64,000 nt of DNA from Chalciporus piperatus (GCA_038093975.1 JBBPTG010000083.1:53196-117195), one strand, 5' to 3'; numbered from the stretch's first letter, positions 1-12,300 are shown. Numbers and translations are program-made. The notes: a model not told the origin generated them from the letters alone.

Positions 1-2
1 CT

Positions 3-827
3 CCTACGAGTGCGCAATCTTCGCAACTACCTCCGCAAGCTGGCGCGCAACAACAACCTTCTGGTGGCCAAGGCCCCCAGCAAAGCTATCCCCCTCCCGT
101 CCCCTATTACTATCCCTACCCGCAAAACCAATATTACGGCACCCCATACAACTCAGCGTACGGTGTGCCTCAACCCTTCGTCAAATACCCCACAATGTTC
201 CAGCCAGGCCCTCCTGCCCAAGGTGCTGCACCATCTCCCGGAGCCAAGGAAGGCCCAGGTTCTGTCCAGTCCCAGTCGGACCACTATGGTCGTGGACTTT
301 ATGGGCAACAACACCAGCTTCCTGGCTCAGCATATGACGATCTTGGATACCAGCACCACGCTCCCCAGCACAACCACGCACCTGGAATCAACAACCTCAC
401 GTCGAATGAATACAGCAAACACCCTCAGTTGTATGGCGGTCAGGCAATTCAGAGTTTCGTGGGTCTGGGTCAGGGCAATGCAGCTGCATCGGGTCCGTCG
501 CTCGGTCAACGCGCGGGTGGTACGTCCCCTGAGACATCACACAAACCCTACTCCCAAAACGTTGGTGTAAAATACGGTGGTGCAGGTGTCGGCGTCGGGC
601 AAGGGGTTGGCCAACCTCAAGCCGGACGCGGCGGTCAACAAGCGCACACTCAAGGCGGTTTCTACGGGGGTAACCGCTTCGGTTCAAGCGCTGGCGCTGG
701 TGGACCTCCACAACAAGTGCAGCAGGGCGCTCAAGGTCCCCAAGGCCATGTGGGGTACCCTCAAGGCAACTCGGAAGCCAACTTTTACCAGTATCAGCCA
801 AGACAGCAACAGGGCTACTGGCAGTAA
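3..827 (+). CDS. C-terminal part of a Gln/Gly/Pro/Tyr-rich low-complexity protein (possibly Def1-like)
   Basis: The frame is open from the left edge of the window to the TAA at 825-827, so the 5' part of the gene lies outside. About 274 residues are visible. The composition is extreme: Q, G, P, Y and A dominate, charged residues are few and no folded domain is visible. The protein ends in a QQQGYWQ motif. Such Q/G-rich tails occur in fungal RNA polymerase II degradation factor Def1 and in other CUE- or UBA-domain proteins, and the ending resembles what I recall of basidiomycete Def1-like proteins. The diagnostic N-terminal CUE domain is not in the window, so the name is a guess. Other in-frame-looking stretches over 10-570 are shadows of this low-complexity frame. 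Confidence 0.6.
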   Translation, partial: PTSAQSSQLPPQAGAQQQPSGGQGPQQSYPPPVPYYYPYPQNQYYGTPYNSAYGVPQPFVKYPTMFQPGPPAQGAAPSPGAKEGPGSVQSQSDHYGRGLYGQQHQLPGSAYDDLGYQHHAPQHNHAPGINNLTSNEYSKHPQLYGGQAIQSFVGLGQGNAAASGPSLGQRAGGTSPETSHKPYSQNVGVKYGGAGVGVGQGVGQPQAGRGGQQAHTQGGFYGGNRFGSSAGAGGPPQQVQQGAQGPQGHVGYPQGNSEANFYQYQPRQQQGYWQ

Positions 828-1513
828 TTAAGCAATGTTTTAGTTGACCGTTCTTTGTGTGTTCTGCTCGTGTCTGGCTTCCTTTTCTCTCTCTCTTTTC
901 CTATACATATCTCGCCTCTCATCCTGTTTCTTTTGCTTCAGCTGTTTTGATATCATAGTTGTTACAGTTCCGTAGCAGTATGCATTGCAATGTACCTCAT
1001 AGCAACATGTCTCCAACAAGCAGCTTTCCCGCTCTGAACTCACTGGTGGCCGAAGATATGCATACCCCAGGCTAGACCACACTTACACGTCCACTTGCCT
1101 CTGTCATACTTTCTGGGACGTCCACATCTAAAAGTCGGGAGTCCTGGGACTGACAAATTAACTTGAGCTTGAGCGTTTTTTGTTACTCTAGCAATGTGTC
1201 AAATAGGCGAATTGGGTAGGGTTATAATGCCAAAGCTGGCCAGAAAGACATTTCCAGTGCAGTCAAAATCGGCTGTACATATCCAATGTGACAATAACCG
1301 CAATACATGTAATCATAAATATACAACGAGAGAAGGTCGCAAAGCGTATCGAAAACATAGCAAACACGGCGACATAGACGAAGTTTGTGCGGATCCGGAA
1401 AATCATAACGTCCTCAGGCCTCAGGACGGTAACATACTAGGTAAGGATCATATAAGATATGTCGCAGAACGCGGGGGAGGCGAGCGGGAATGGCACAAGA
1501 CGGAGCGAGGAAA
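828..1513. other. Intergenic region between two convergent genes
   Basis: This holds the 3' flank of the Q-rich gene and of the SAP-membrane gene, which face each other. I see only short random reading frames, pyrimidine-rich stretches near 870-930 and no RNA gene. Confidence 0.5.
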
Positions 1514-2784
1514 TCATTCCTCTGGGACGGTTCGTTTGGGTGTAGCTCCCCTCGGACTCTTGCGAGAGTCGATATAAGCGCTGGGTGCGACGAAGATAGC
1601 TTCTGCAAAAGCAAAGGCAACTCCGAGGGCAGCACTGAGGATACGCCACTGAGGTCCAATAACGTCGATTCCTTGTGCTCTGACATTCAAAATTTGGTAA
1701 GGATAAACCCACTGGGCAGCTAGGCGTGTGATGGATGCTGTGAGCGGATCAAAGGGAAGGATGCGGGGCACGCGTGCAGAGGCTGCATTTGCGGGATGGA
1801 ATGAAATAACAGAGGCGAAGACCGCGGGAATAATCAGAGCAGGTATTGACCAGTGAAGGAGAACACTCCAGAATGCGGAGGATTGGAATATCATCAAAGG
1901 AGGATAGGAGAACGTTAGGTAGAAGCTTCCGGCACCCCGGGAAGAGGGGATCTGGTACGGATATGAGCAACAAGAATGGCGGAAAAGGAAGAATCATACC
2001 TCCACAGCCTTCCACGGAATGACTTCATATAAAACGTAAAGCAGCTCGAGGAGAGCCGTGATAAGCCAAATGTTGACCGAGTTGGAGAGTGTCTAGTTTG
2101 TGATAGTGTGAGCGGTGCTAGTAAGATTGGACAGGTTAGCATACCGATCTGGAAGCCAAAAGATACACGCGGACACGGTGTTGGGTGCCAGTCTGGATTG
2201 TTTTGATGGTGGTGTCAGCAAGTTCAAGGGATGGCTTGGGAAGGCGCAGGATGCTGCGCGGTGTGGAAGTGATCAAAGCACCGTCTTTATGCGAGGTTTG
2301 TGCCACAGGTTCCACGGGTGCGACGGATTCAGGAGGCGACTCTTCCTCAGGTGGGGAAATAGGAGGGTTGTTGAGCATCATTGATACTTCCCGCACATCT
2401 GCGGCAGGGGTCGCCTCGAGGGCGACGCTGCGACGAGTCACACGCGTGGAAGGCGGGGTCATTTGCTTCCCGACCAACGTATCGTCCGCAGCATCCGAGG
2501 GGGTGGACGCGCTGGAGCTATGGACGCAATTAGTAGTGGGCTAGACGGCGGGTCGAGCGCGACACGCACAGCTGAGTTTGCACGGTCCGTTTCTTTCTTA
2601 GGAAGAGACCGGAGAATACTGGATTGTCCTCGAGTGAAGCCTGATTTTCATCGAGATGCTTTCGGATACGCAGCTGGAGCTCTTCCCTCGTTCCAGCGGC
2701 TCTGATCTGAAGACCTAGGGCTATTTGCTGAAGCTCAGCTTTCTTTTTGGGTTGCAGTGAACCGGAGTATACGGTCTGTGCCAT
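1514..2784 (-). CDS. SAP-domain protein with several C-terminal membrane segments
   Basis: Four exons on the minus strand: 2784-2570, 2517-2145, 2092-2000 and 1951-1514. They give 372 aa and all junctions keep phase. Introns are 52, 52 and 48 nt; the first ends after a TACTAAT-like branch point. Residues about 10-50 form a SAP-like helix-extended loop-helix (KKAELQQIALGLQIRAAGT and following), the fold that binds AT-rich DNA. The middle is Ser/Pro/Glu-rich and looks unstructured. The C-terminal half has at least three hydrophobic segments (NIWLITALLELLYVLY; a long one after PPLMIFQSSAFW; and ILSAALGVAFAFAEAIFVA). A DNA-binding head plus membrane anchor is the plan of inner nuclear membrane proteins such as Heh1/Src1, but I see no Man1-type domain, so a nuclear-envelope role is inference. 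An upstream ATG at 2940 would add a hydrophobic N-terminus; I chose 2784 because it directly precedes the conserved part. Confidence 0.72.
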
Positions 2785-3098
2785 TGTGTCAGTGGGCTTG
2801 CTCGCTGTGTGCGACGGCGAGGACACGGTCGAGGTGGTGAGGGTGAGGGTCAATATGAGCCAAATTAGCTCAATCAACATCAACAAATCGCGTCGGGAAC
2901 ACGAAGCACGTGATACTCTCGTCATCTTGACCCCAGACACCTAGTCACGTGGAGTTCTGGGGTCTCTTGACACCTAGATCAGTGGCCACCGATACCGGGC
3001 GCCGACTCAGTGTCCTTGAGGGATACATACATAGCCCCTTGACCGCGTTCGTTTTCTCTCTTCTTCATCCTCTGGTAGGACATTCACGACTAGTCATT

Positions 3099-3810
3099 AT
3101 GTGTTCCATCATCTGCCTTCTCTCGTTCATCTTGTTTGTTGGTCAAGGTTAGTCAATCTCCATGGCGTCAGAGCAGTGCTCACTATCTCTCAGCGCTTGC
3201 ACTGACTATCGATGTTGGTGGCAACGTTGGAACCATTCCTGCCAACGAATTCCTCAACGTTACTGACACATATTTGTTGACCGATGTGAGCTGCAGTCCT
3301 GCTCTGATAATCCCGATGTCATAACTCATGCCTTGCAGTGTCAATCTCAGTGCACCAATGCTACTACTATAATCAACGTAAGCCCATACCTACACTTTGT
3401 TGCGGCACAACCGTGTAACCTTTTGCCTTCAGAACTGTGGCACAAATGATCAGTGTCTATGCAATGTCAACACCGTTACTGCGATCACCAGCTGCGAGCA
3501 ATGCATGTTCGACGATCTAGTTGCCAAATTTGCAACGAGCACTGATCCCCGCGCCGGTTCCGCCACCGCGCTCACAGGTTAGTTCTTCTTGGACCACTTC
3601 GTTTCATCCATTCACATATTCTATCAAGCTTATGCGACAGCATGCGCGGGCATTAACGTAACGATTCCAACCTCATTCGTCACCCTAACTGTCGCTCCTA
3701 AATGGGATGGTCCCTTGGGGGTTGGTCTCAACTTTGGGGGCACAGCATTGGCCGTGGCTGCTGGGGTTATTTTGGGTGGGAGCGCAATATTCCTGTTGTC
3801 ACACCTTTAG
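3099..3810 (+). CDS. Small secreted CFEM-like cysteine-rich protein with C-terminal hydrophobic anchor
   Basis: Five exons: 3099-3147, 3194-3285, 3339-3377, 3433-3577 and 3629-3810, giving 168 aa. All introns are GT-AG, 39-55 nt, and phase is kept. The N-terminus is a signal peptide (MCSIICLLSFILFVGQ). Eight cysteines follow in a C-x3-C, C-x5-C-x-C, C-x2-C, C arrangement. The NCGTNDQCLCN core matches the CFEM signature, in which an Asp precedes a CxC pair. CFEM proteins are fungal extracellular proteins involved in haem or iron uptake and host contact, often GPI-anchored. The last 25 residues are hydrophobic (ALAVAAGVILGGSAIFLL), consistent with a GPI signal or a membrane anchor. The spacing is not a perfect CFEM match, so 'CFEM-like' is the safe label. 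Confidence 0.72.
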
Positions 3811-4205
3811 AGGATGTAGTGTGGAACTATGGTCGTGTTTTTGTTGTATCGATTGTAGATCAGAATATGCATCTGTGATGCTTCTTCAGATTCCACAGAC
3901 TGCCAGAGAATCCAGCCATCGAATTCTCAAACATAGAATATGATCGTTGAAACATGATTAGCATTTGAGGTAGCCTCGGCCGCATCAAGTAGCCTCGAAG
4001 TCAGTGAATAGGGTAACAAGGATTACCAAACCCTTCAAACCTACCTTCGCTATCATTTTCATTTTCATCCCCCAAATAACACTCAGCGTCGACGGCTCTC
4101 GAGAGTCGTATCTTATTTTCCTCTAACCTATTCTACTTGCTTCTTATTCTACTTGCTTCTCCCAGACTCCCGGACTCCCGGACTCCCGGAAAGGCCATTT
4201 CTCGG
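3811..4205. promoter_or_regulatory. Intergenic region upstream of the helicase gene
   Basis: About 400 nt between genes on the same strand. It holds the 3' flank of the CFEM-like gene, then pyrimidine-rich DNA near 4030-4150 typical of fungal promoters, and three tandem copies of GACTCCCG near 4168-4190 just before the start codon. No coding sequence is visible. Confidence 0.35.
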
Positions 4206-7200
4206 ATGTCCTTAAAGTACTTCAAAAGCTTGTCGAAACAATCCAGGTCTCGTGTATACGACACTTCTCCGTGCACATATCGATCCCATTTTTCTTCCTC
4301 AGCGAGCAGCCATGCCCCTGCCGTACACTACAAACCGTCGATTTATGCCCTTCCGACGGACGCCTACTTCTCCGAACATTCCCCCCTCGCTCCCTCAACG
4401 CGCTTCGAATGGAGGCTACGAGCAACGTCGCGCTGTAAAGACAAGCGGGATACATCTGAAAAGCAGGTTGGGGGACGTGCGCACATGAAACGCGTTATTC
4501 CTTCATGCAGACAAGTTCAACCAAGCGAACCCCTTTACGACGAGATTCAGGCATACCATGAACAGTACGTCCGCGTTTGAACCAAGAGATGCGCTGTGTG
4601 ACCGAGCTACCACAGGTTCTTACCCCTCCTGGATGCCGAACAATCCGAGGACGAATCGGTCCTTCGAGATCGACTATCGAGTTGGTCTCTCTCTCGTTTA
4701 CGCCAGGAGGGGTACACGATCACGGACCTCTCTGCATATTGGGTGGACGCACCCCAGTTTCGCAATCCGGTCGCATGTTTTTCGCTCGGTCCGGGCATAA
4801 TTTTGCCGGAACACAGATTTGAGCAAGTGAAACCTTCAAATAGCCGGGCAGTGGTACTGACGTTTCATTTTTGCAGAAATGGAACTCAAGTCTTACTTTC
4901 GCGCCTTGACCCCCTGCAAGAGGTGCCGTTGCGTGGGACTGTCATGGCGTGCAACCCTACCCAACTTCGCATTGTATTGCACCAGAAATTCGACATTGAT
5001 GGGACATGGCGCCTCGACGTTGGGCGGTCCAATATCGTTTTCGAGAGGATGCGGGCGGCTATTGCGCACCTCAATCACGATCCCGTCGCATTAGAGACCG
5101 GCGACACGCCTGACAGACAGTATATCATTCAAGGCACCCACCTCCGCGACGTACTCCTGCGTTCATTTTCTCCGACATCGACGTCACTCCACCAACCGCT
5201 ACAAGATCCGGACGAGGTCGCATATGTTTCCCACGAAACATTGGAACATCAGAGCCGAGACGAGCGTGATCATGGAGGTGCCTTCAAGGACGACATGCGA
5301 ATTCAGAGTTGGGCAAGGCGGCATGCACGGACAGACCCTATACAGATGGATGGGGACCCCGTCTTGGATGGCTTGAACGCGACTCAAATCCGCGCCGTGG
5401 CAATGATGATTGGCGAACGAATTTCCCTCGTCCAAGGGGTAGGTCCTGGTTATCTTGACACTACCTCACGTCTAACCGTTTGAAACAACAGCCCCCTGGA
5501 ACCGGCAAGACTAAGACCATCATAGAGACTGTCAAATTGCTCAAGGTACGTTTTCCCAAGATCGCCAGGCAGGTTACCTAATATGGAAACTAGACCCACT
5601 TTGAAGTTCACCACCCGATCCTCGTATGCACGTACACTAACGCTGCGGTGGACAATCTTGTGGAAGGTTTCGCAGAAGCACAAGTCAAGGCTCTCCGTGT
5701 CGGTTTTCGTGGCAAGATTAAAGACAGCCTTACTGAATACACTCTCGACTACAAGCTCGACAAGCACCCACTCAAACCAAACGTTGATAAGCTTCTCGAA
5801 GAGAAGAAGGAGCTCGGGAAAAGTCTCAGCGATTTGAGTAAGAGAGTCGATGCTGCGCAGAAAGCTCCAACTGCTCGCGGAGCAGTTCGTCTCGATCGAA
5901 TGCGGACAGCCATGCTTGCAAAGGAGCGCCAGTTGATGGGTGTGAACGCGAAGCTGTATGCTATTCACCAGGAAATGTTGCGGGACATCACCTCAGCTTC
6001 CGATGTGGTGCGTGATCATCTCCGCATTTCTCCTTGTGTCTTAAATTCTGAAATCGGGAAAGATTTGTACCACTTGCATCACCTCAGCCAGTGTCGCACT
6101 TAACGTGCTCGACTTTCCGGTGCTTTTCCTAGACGAAGCATCTATGTCAACGGAACCGGCATCGCTTATACCATTGATGAAGGGAGTATGTCTATCTCCC
6201 TCCATGTTTCTATGTTACCGGCATCTGACCTACATACTTCTTAGTCGCAGCACGTTGCTCTCATCGGAGATCATAAGCAACTTCCGCCAGTCATCACGAG
6301 CCGCGAAGCACAGTTAAAGGGGCTTGGAACTAGCCTTTTCGAGAGGTTAACGGAAGAAGGTGGTGAGTGTTTCATCCCAATTGGTTGAACGTTTACCTAT
6401 ATTGGTGATTCTGGCCCAGTCGTGCCGTCCATTATGCTTGATATCCAATACCGGATGCACCCAGCCATCTCTCGTTTCCCGTCGCTTGAGTTTTACAACT
6501 TGTCCCTGAGAGATGGGACGGTTGACAGTTTAGGGAATATCTCTCCAAACCTTTTTCCCCCACTTTCGAGCCATCTACTGGTGGATACCTTGACAGGCCG
6601 TCGACAGTCTGTTATCTTTCTGGATCACGGAGGCTCAGAGACTGCCAAAGACCGCAGTAGAGTTAATTGGAACGAGGCTCACATCGTTTGCAGCGTCGTT
6701 GAGGACCTGCTGCTTAAAAACGAAGTAAGCAAGCTTCTTCCAATTACTTTTTTCACGTTACAGCGTACTGATCGGACCTTGGTAAAAGTACCTTCGTGGA
6801 GAAGATATTGGCATAATTGCCCCTTACGTCGCCCAAGTATCATTGCTGACACGCCTGCTTAACACCGATTTGAAATATCGCAAACGCTTCTCAACAACCC
6901 TGGGTGACCTTCGCAGACTTCAACTATCCGATGTTGAAATCAAGACCGTGGATGGCTTCGAGGGAAGAGAAAAGGAGGTGATCATTTTCTCGACTGTGCG
7001 TAACAACCCTTCGGGGCAAATTGGGTTTCTTGCAGACAGGAGGAGACTCAACGTCGGGCTTACACGGGCCAAGCGGGGACTTTTCATTGTCGGGAGCATC
7101 AGTACGCTTAAAGAGAGTAAGATGGCGAAGGGTCAATTTGACGAGGGGGAAACCGTTTCTGCCACTCATGGAGGACGAGGTGCGGGGGCGTGGAGACGTT

Positions 7201-7352
7201 ATGCAGAATATCTGGTGGAGCAACAAATGGTCCTGCAGCTCACCGGTGATCAACTGCACAAAGCTCTCTATGGGAACTTGCCTGCGTTGCTGCCTTCGTC
7301 AAGGTTTGATCTGGCCGCACGTAGGCTCCACTACTCTCACTGGCATTCATGA
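4206..7352 (+). CDS. Superfamily 1 helicase of the SMUBP2/Hcs1/UPF1-like group
   Basis: Nine exons: 4206-4564, 4616-4822, 4877-5438, 5492-5545, 5594-6007, 6063-6185, 6245-6362, 6420-6724 and 6789-7352. They give 901 aa. The intron at 4823-4876 fits only as GC-AG (GCAAGT donor, CTGAC branch point); the rest are GT-AG. All helicase motifs are intact: Walker A GPPGTGKT at about 376-383, NAAVDNLV, Walker B LDEAS at about 555-559, [24 protein letters not shown] at about 768-777 and [10 protein letters not shown]. The N-terminal FENGTQVLL region resembles the beta-barrel of Hcs1/SMUBP2, a 5'-3' helicase on DNA and RNA. The first 50 residues are rich in S, R and K, poor in acidic residues and look like a mitochondrial presequence; that localisation is inference. 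The start is the first ATG of the open frame. Confidence 0.88.
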
Positions 7353-9139
7353 GTGTTTGTGTCTGGGACTGTACCCTCCGCAGATACTTTGCACACGACT
7401 TCCGTCTTGTTCCGTTTCCTCGCACCCGGATTTCCGTATACCTTACTGGTGAATGATGGTATATTACAGTGTGATTACAGTAGCCGCAGCTCAGGAGTCC
7501 TGCGCTCATGGAACTTGGAAGGATCAGATATGCACGTAAATGATGTGCCACCGTATTGGGTTTGCCATGCTCCGAGGTGGGATCGTATGCGAGAGTTCGA
7601 ACTTCGAGCCGCACCGGCCACAACAAGTTCAACTTCTGGAATAAATTGTTCCAGCCTTGTCCTGCATCATCACGTCACACCAACCTTTTCGCCACACTTC
7701 GTCGGCTGCGTTACGGGAGCAAGTCCCGCGTAGACCTCGAGAGAAAACATCGGCCCTCGTTGTGGGGCCGAACTGCCAAAGGGCCGGGCCTCGGAAAAAG
7801 GCGGGAGATTTCAAGTTGGTCGCAAGCTCGGTTCTCATCCGGGGCTATGCAAAAAGGTAAAAGTATTTCCGACGGCGACGCAGGTGAGGCCTTGAGGCCT
7901 TGAGGGCCGTGGCCCGTGAGGCTGGTAAACGCACTTGGCTTAGCGATCGATATACGCACGGTCAGGAAATACAAGGAAATATATCATTTCCTTGGGACCT
8001 TCGGCCCATCAACTGACGTCAGTCAACCAGATAGCAGCCGTGAAGGAGCACAGACCCACGCGAACCTATGATTTAGAGATCTCCAACAGGCTTCCGAAGT
8101 ATACGCAGATCGTCACTGTGGGTCTCGATCTGGAGGCCCAAGGTGGGTGCGCCCTGAAAGTTCCGACGAACTAAGATGGATCTTGACAAAGGATATATTG
8201 TGGTTACAGTGCGTACAAATACATATGTTTGCTTACCGCCTCGGGCAGCGGGTGGTTACCGGCTGGGAAAGAAGATCCTCCGAGGACGGTCTTCGACGGA
8301 TGTTCTTTCGATGGCGTATTAATCAGATTCTTCTACGTTGTCTTTTTACACAAGTGACAAGGTGTACTTCTTTTGAGGAATTGTACACCACCCCTGGCCT
8401 GGGTGCGACAAACCCGCATTAGAGGCGAGATATGAGATGAACTGACGACTCGACTCGGATGGTGGACAGAGACTCGCACCGCAGTACACGTTCAGGCTTT
8501 CCACGGAGATTTTGCTCCGGATGGTGACCTTACAAACATTGTAGGAGAATCATCGAACGAGTGTGAGCCCTGAGGCCCAAGGGCTGGAGCGCTGATGGAT
8601 AGATTAGCAGTGTGTCTGAAGACACAAGTTCATTTGGGCATAGCTCGAATACACTTTACGTACAGGCGCTGGTACGTGCTGGCCACGTGGTTTAGATCCT
8701 GCTTCCGCTTCTTGGCGACATAACGCACCTGGCATGACAGTGTGAATTTCTTGTCATCAATGTTGTCTTTTTCCTATGGGTGACGAAAGAAATGACCAAC
8801 GAATTTACCGTCGACCCGTCACGGGCGCTGTTCTATGCTCTCCCAACACTCAAAAAGACGGTTGCAATGGGTCGAATCCCCCCCCTACCCTGTCCCCGAA
8901 CCAACTCAGGAACGAGAACTCCCCACCGACCTTCTCTCATCCATCCGTCTCTGTCCATACCTTTCCCATTGTGATCCTACATTTCAACCACTTTAATTTG
9001 AAAGCAACAACCGGTATTTCCGATCGCGGACAAGTCTTCTTCACCCGCTGAAGAACCAAGCTTTGCTCGATCATCCAACGCTGCAAATCTCCACATCCAA
9101 CCTAGCTCTTCTGCAACTCTATCGCTTGACAACCAACAA
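7353..9139. other. Long intergenic region with no confident gene
   Basis: About 1.8 kb between the helicase and the zinc-finger gene. The open stretches here are short, lack recognisable domains and change frame often. A GC-rich GAGGCCTTGAGGCC repeat sits near 7885. The last 200 nt before 9140 are pyrimidine-rich and probably contain the promoter and 5' leader of the next gene. Confidence 0.4.
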
Positions 9140-12100
9140 ATGTCGCCTTCCTTGGAATCGTCATTTAACCACCACGGTGGACATTCAAATATCTTCATGT
9201 CGGGAGAGAATCACCCCGACCATACTCCCGACGCTGCGTCAATGTTTTCCTCTTCGCTCTTCCAGTCTACCATGGGCGTCAGCGACGTACTATCCAAGTG
9301 GGACGAGATGCGGACGTCCGTGCCGATCCAAGCTTCGGTGCAATGGTCGACGTTGGGTGGGCCCAAGTCGGCCTGTGACAGGTTGTCATCTGAGCGTTTG
9401 CCCGGGAGTTCTGCACCCCTGTCCGGTGAGCTCGCGACGCATTTCGCATCAGGTGGTACCACCCCACACATACCCGCGCGCAGTCACATCAAGTCACCTT
9501 TCGCATTGCCACCGTCGTGCCTGAAAAACAGCAATGATTCCAGGGACATCGGTGTCCCGGTGGAGCGCTCATCAACTCGTTCTTTGTACGAAGCATTTCT
9601 GTTGACACATTCACGGGTCGTAAAAGTAAGTTTCTGTCTGTTTCAAGGGATGACAAGCTAACCGCGTCGGTCTCTGAAGGTACGCAAGTATCCCAACGCA
9701 TCGTTTCTGTCTCTTCGTTCGATTTTCGATTTCCTTGACAGAGCGGTATGTCTTTTATTTCCACGTCAATTTTGTAGGCTCACCGGTTCGAAGAGCCAAG
9801 TCCACCGTCAAACGGTGGGACCTACCATATGGACACTGAGACATGTACAGACTCCCGACGTCGACGAGGTTTGGGTGGTGTTCAAGTCACATCGTGACGT
9901 AAGTGTCTCACTACTATAAATGGCAACTTGTGGATCGACGGGGGACACGAGCACCGCCACTTTGATCCTGGCGTATTTTCGCCCTGCAGGGCCACGCCTC
10001 GAGTATTCCTTCTCAGGAATAAATAAACAGGATCGACTGACATGTTATTGTTTATTCTTGGAGACTGACCCGAGGCCACCTCCGATGGCGAGGTGGAAAT
10101 TTATAGCTCAATTTTGAGTCAAATTTTAAATCGCCTCGCTTGGTTTGGCAGCTAGGCACCCGTCAGTCTCCGCGCGTTGCCCCCTCCGACCGGCTTGTAG
10201 CCTTTTTTTTGCTTGGCGACCACTCTTATCAGATATGTCGTGCTTACTTTTACCGACAGGCTTGTGTCTTTCTTTCGTTTTCTCTCCCATCTTTTGCGAC
10301 CTCGCCCGCCCTCGAGACTGATCTGGAGCCTTTTGACAAACTTGAACGTCTCGATTTATTCGCCAGGGTATGTCCCTTTGCTTCTGCGGTTATCCTAGAC
10401 ACGGTCGAATCACGTCTTGATTTTAGTTCCCGTCCCCTGTGATTCAACCTGAGAGACTTTCTCATAAACTTCGGATGTCGATCTCAACACCCGACCTTCA
10501 CAAGCGCGTCCATTTTGGGCACTCTACATTCGAGACCCAGGCCCTATACGCCACGCAGCCAGATCACTTTGTCATCTCAAGCAATCCTCCCAATCCGAAG
10601 ACCACTTTCAGACTAGGTGACTGGATGTTGGTATCTGATTTTCGTTTCATTTTTCACGGTCCATATTTGAATTCGGCACTATCCGTCATAGGGGTGGCGA
10701 TCGACTCTTTATCCTTATCCCCGATCTAACCCGTTCGCTAACCGGCATTGTTTCTTTAGATGCAACTCTGTCACATGCGCCGCTCACAACTTCGGGTGAG
10801 TGAGTTTACTTTTTATCGCCATATTGGCAGTGGTTGCGATAGTCCAGGCCATACAGTCCAAGTCTTGGTCACGGCCTGGTTCCGTATGAGTCACAGTGTT
10901 TACTCAAATTTACAATTTCACCCTCCTATTTCTCCGATTACTTGTCTCATACCTGTCTCGGACCATATTACTCGTCTTCTCTGTCTCCCTCATCCGCTCG
11001 CATCCTAAGCCATGGTTCTGACTGATTCTTTCCCTTGTATGATTTTACATAGGCGCAACCTTGCTTGTAGAGGCTGCGGTTGCCCCCGTTCCGAAAATCA
11101 AGCCTCCTCGATGAATCGTCAAGGACCCCTCGGCCCGTCTTCGACCCGTCTTTCAGTTTCTCCCCGTTTCGCCGGCGCTGCGAGCAGCACTCCCTACCCT
11201 TCGGTTTCCCCGATACCAAGCCAATCCGTTTATCCCACCGTTCACAATGGATCTAGGCATTTTCTCGCGCCCCAGCCTGCTGCCCCCAAACCTGCGTCAC
11301 CCTCTCATCCTCTCCTAACCCCTTCTGGTCGCTCCTTCTCGGTGGGAGGTAAGGTGCAGAATCTATCTGGCGACCCAAACACACCGTGCATCATGTATTG
11401 GCCTGATAACGAGCCATTCCCCGAGCAATGTCAGATTCGCCCCAACGGCATCTGTGGAGTTCCGGTGAGCCAACTTAGAAATCAACATTCGTTTTCAATC
11501 GCTCATTTCTCTTAGCAACCACCAATTTTGAACACGGGCAACCGTGGTCCAATTGAACATCAACCGGGTGATTGGATTTGCGGGAAGTGTAACTATTTGA
11601 ACTGGAGACGGCGTAAAGTTTGCCAGACTTGCTACCCATGTGAGTTTCGCACCATCTCCTATAGTGGCATGCGGTTCTCATTAGTCGTGCAGACGCCGAG
11701 GGCAATGGAGATTCTATCTCAGCTGCAGTGCAAGCCGAGCGCATCAACCTATTGACATCACTTCTCGCTCAGAACCAGTTACCATTGCGAGCGATCCCTA
11801 CTTCTTCCCCTGACTCTTCCCACCATCACACTGCGACGCAAATGCCACCGACCCCTTCGTCGAGGCCATCTCGGCCTCCGTTTGGTGTCGGTGGTCAGTA
11901 CCCCGATTCCCAGTTTATTTACGAGACGTCAGGTCCCCACCGGTCCTCGTTACCCTCGTTCCCAAGCATGCGGGAGTTAGATGACGCACTCTCCGCCCAG
12001 GCTCCGGCCCCTCTTCTTCCTTCGTTCTTGCAAGACATCGTTCAGTCACCCACCCTGTCACCTACGTCGACATCTTCTGCAGACTTATCCACTGAGGAGT

Positions 12101-12300
12101 ATGAAGATTTTGCGCCATCTGGCCCAGGTCGTGATAAGATATTCGCCAGCGACGATTCTTCCTATCTGCCTATCGGCAACATTTGGAGGCTGAATGATGA
12201 AGAGACGACAAATATCGCTGGCATTGCCCTGCCTTACCACGAAGACCTCATTGGAAGCAGGAAGAGCAGCCAGGAAATCTTTCGTCGTCCATCTCCTTAA
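9140..12300 (+). CDS. Two RanBP2-type zinc fingers, RNA-binding protein of Nrp1-like type
   Basis: Nine exons: 9140-9625, 9680-9745, 9794-9898, 10260-10367, 10427-10626, 10760-10795, 11053-11464, 11516-11639 and 11693-12300. They give 714 aa in phase throughout. The first finger spans three exons (GDWI / CNSVTCAAHNFG / RNLACRGCGCPR); the second is GDWICGKCNYLNWRRR with CQTC. Both follow the W-x-C-x2-4-C ... N ... C-x2-C pattern that binds single-stranded RNA. Upstream, the join at 9898/10260 creates VVFKSHRDA, which looks like the end of an RRM fold. Fingers plus RRM resemble yeast Nrp1, a stress-granule protein. The N- and C-terminal parts are Ser/Pro-rich. Introns at 9899-10259 (361 nt), 10627-10759 (133 nt) and 10796-11052 (257 nt) are far longer than usual here. 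Confidence 0.8.

Noticed and set aside
8860..8900. GGGTCGAATCCC resembling a tRNA T arm
   Set aside because: No acceptor stem, D arm or anticodon arm can be drawn around it.
10620..10800. Apparent one-base frameshift in the first RanBP2 zinc finger
   Set aside because: It disappears if the donor is GTTGGT at 10627; the join then reads DWICNSVTC in phase.
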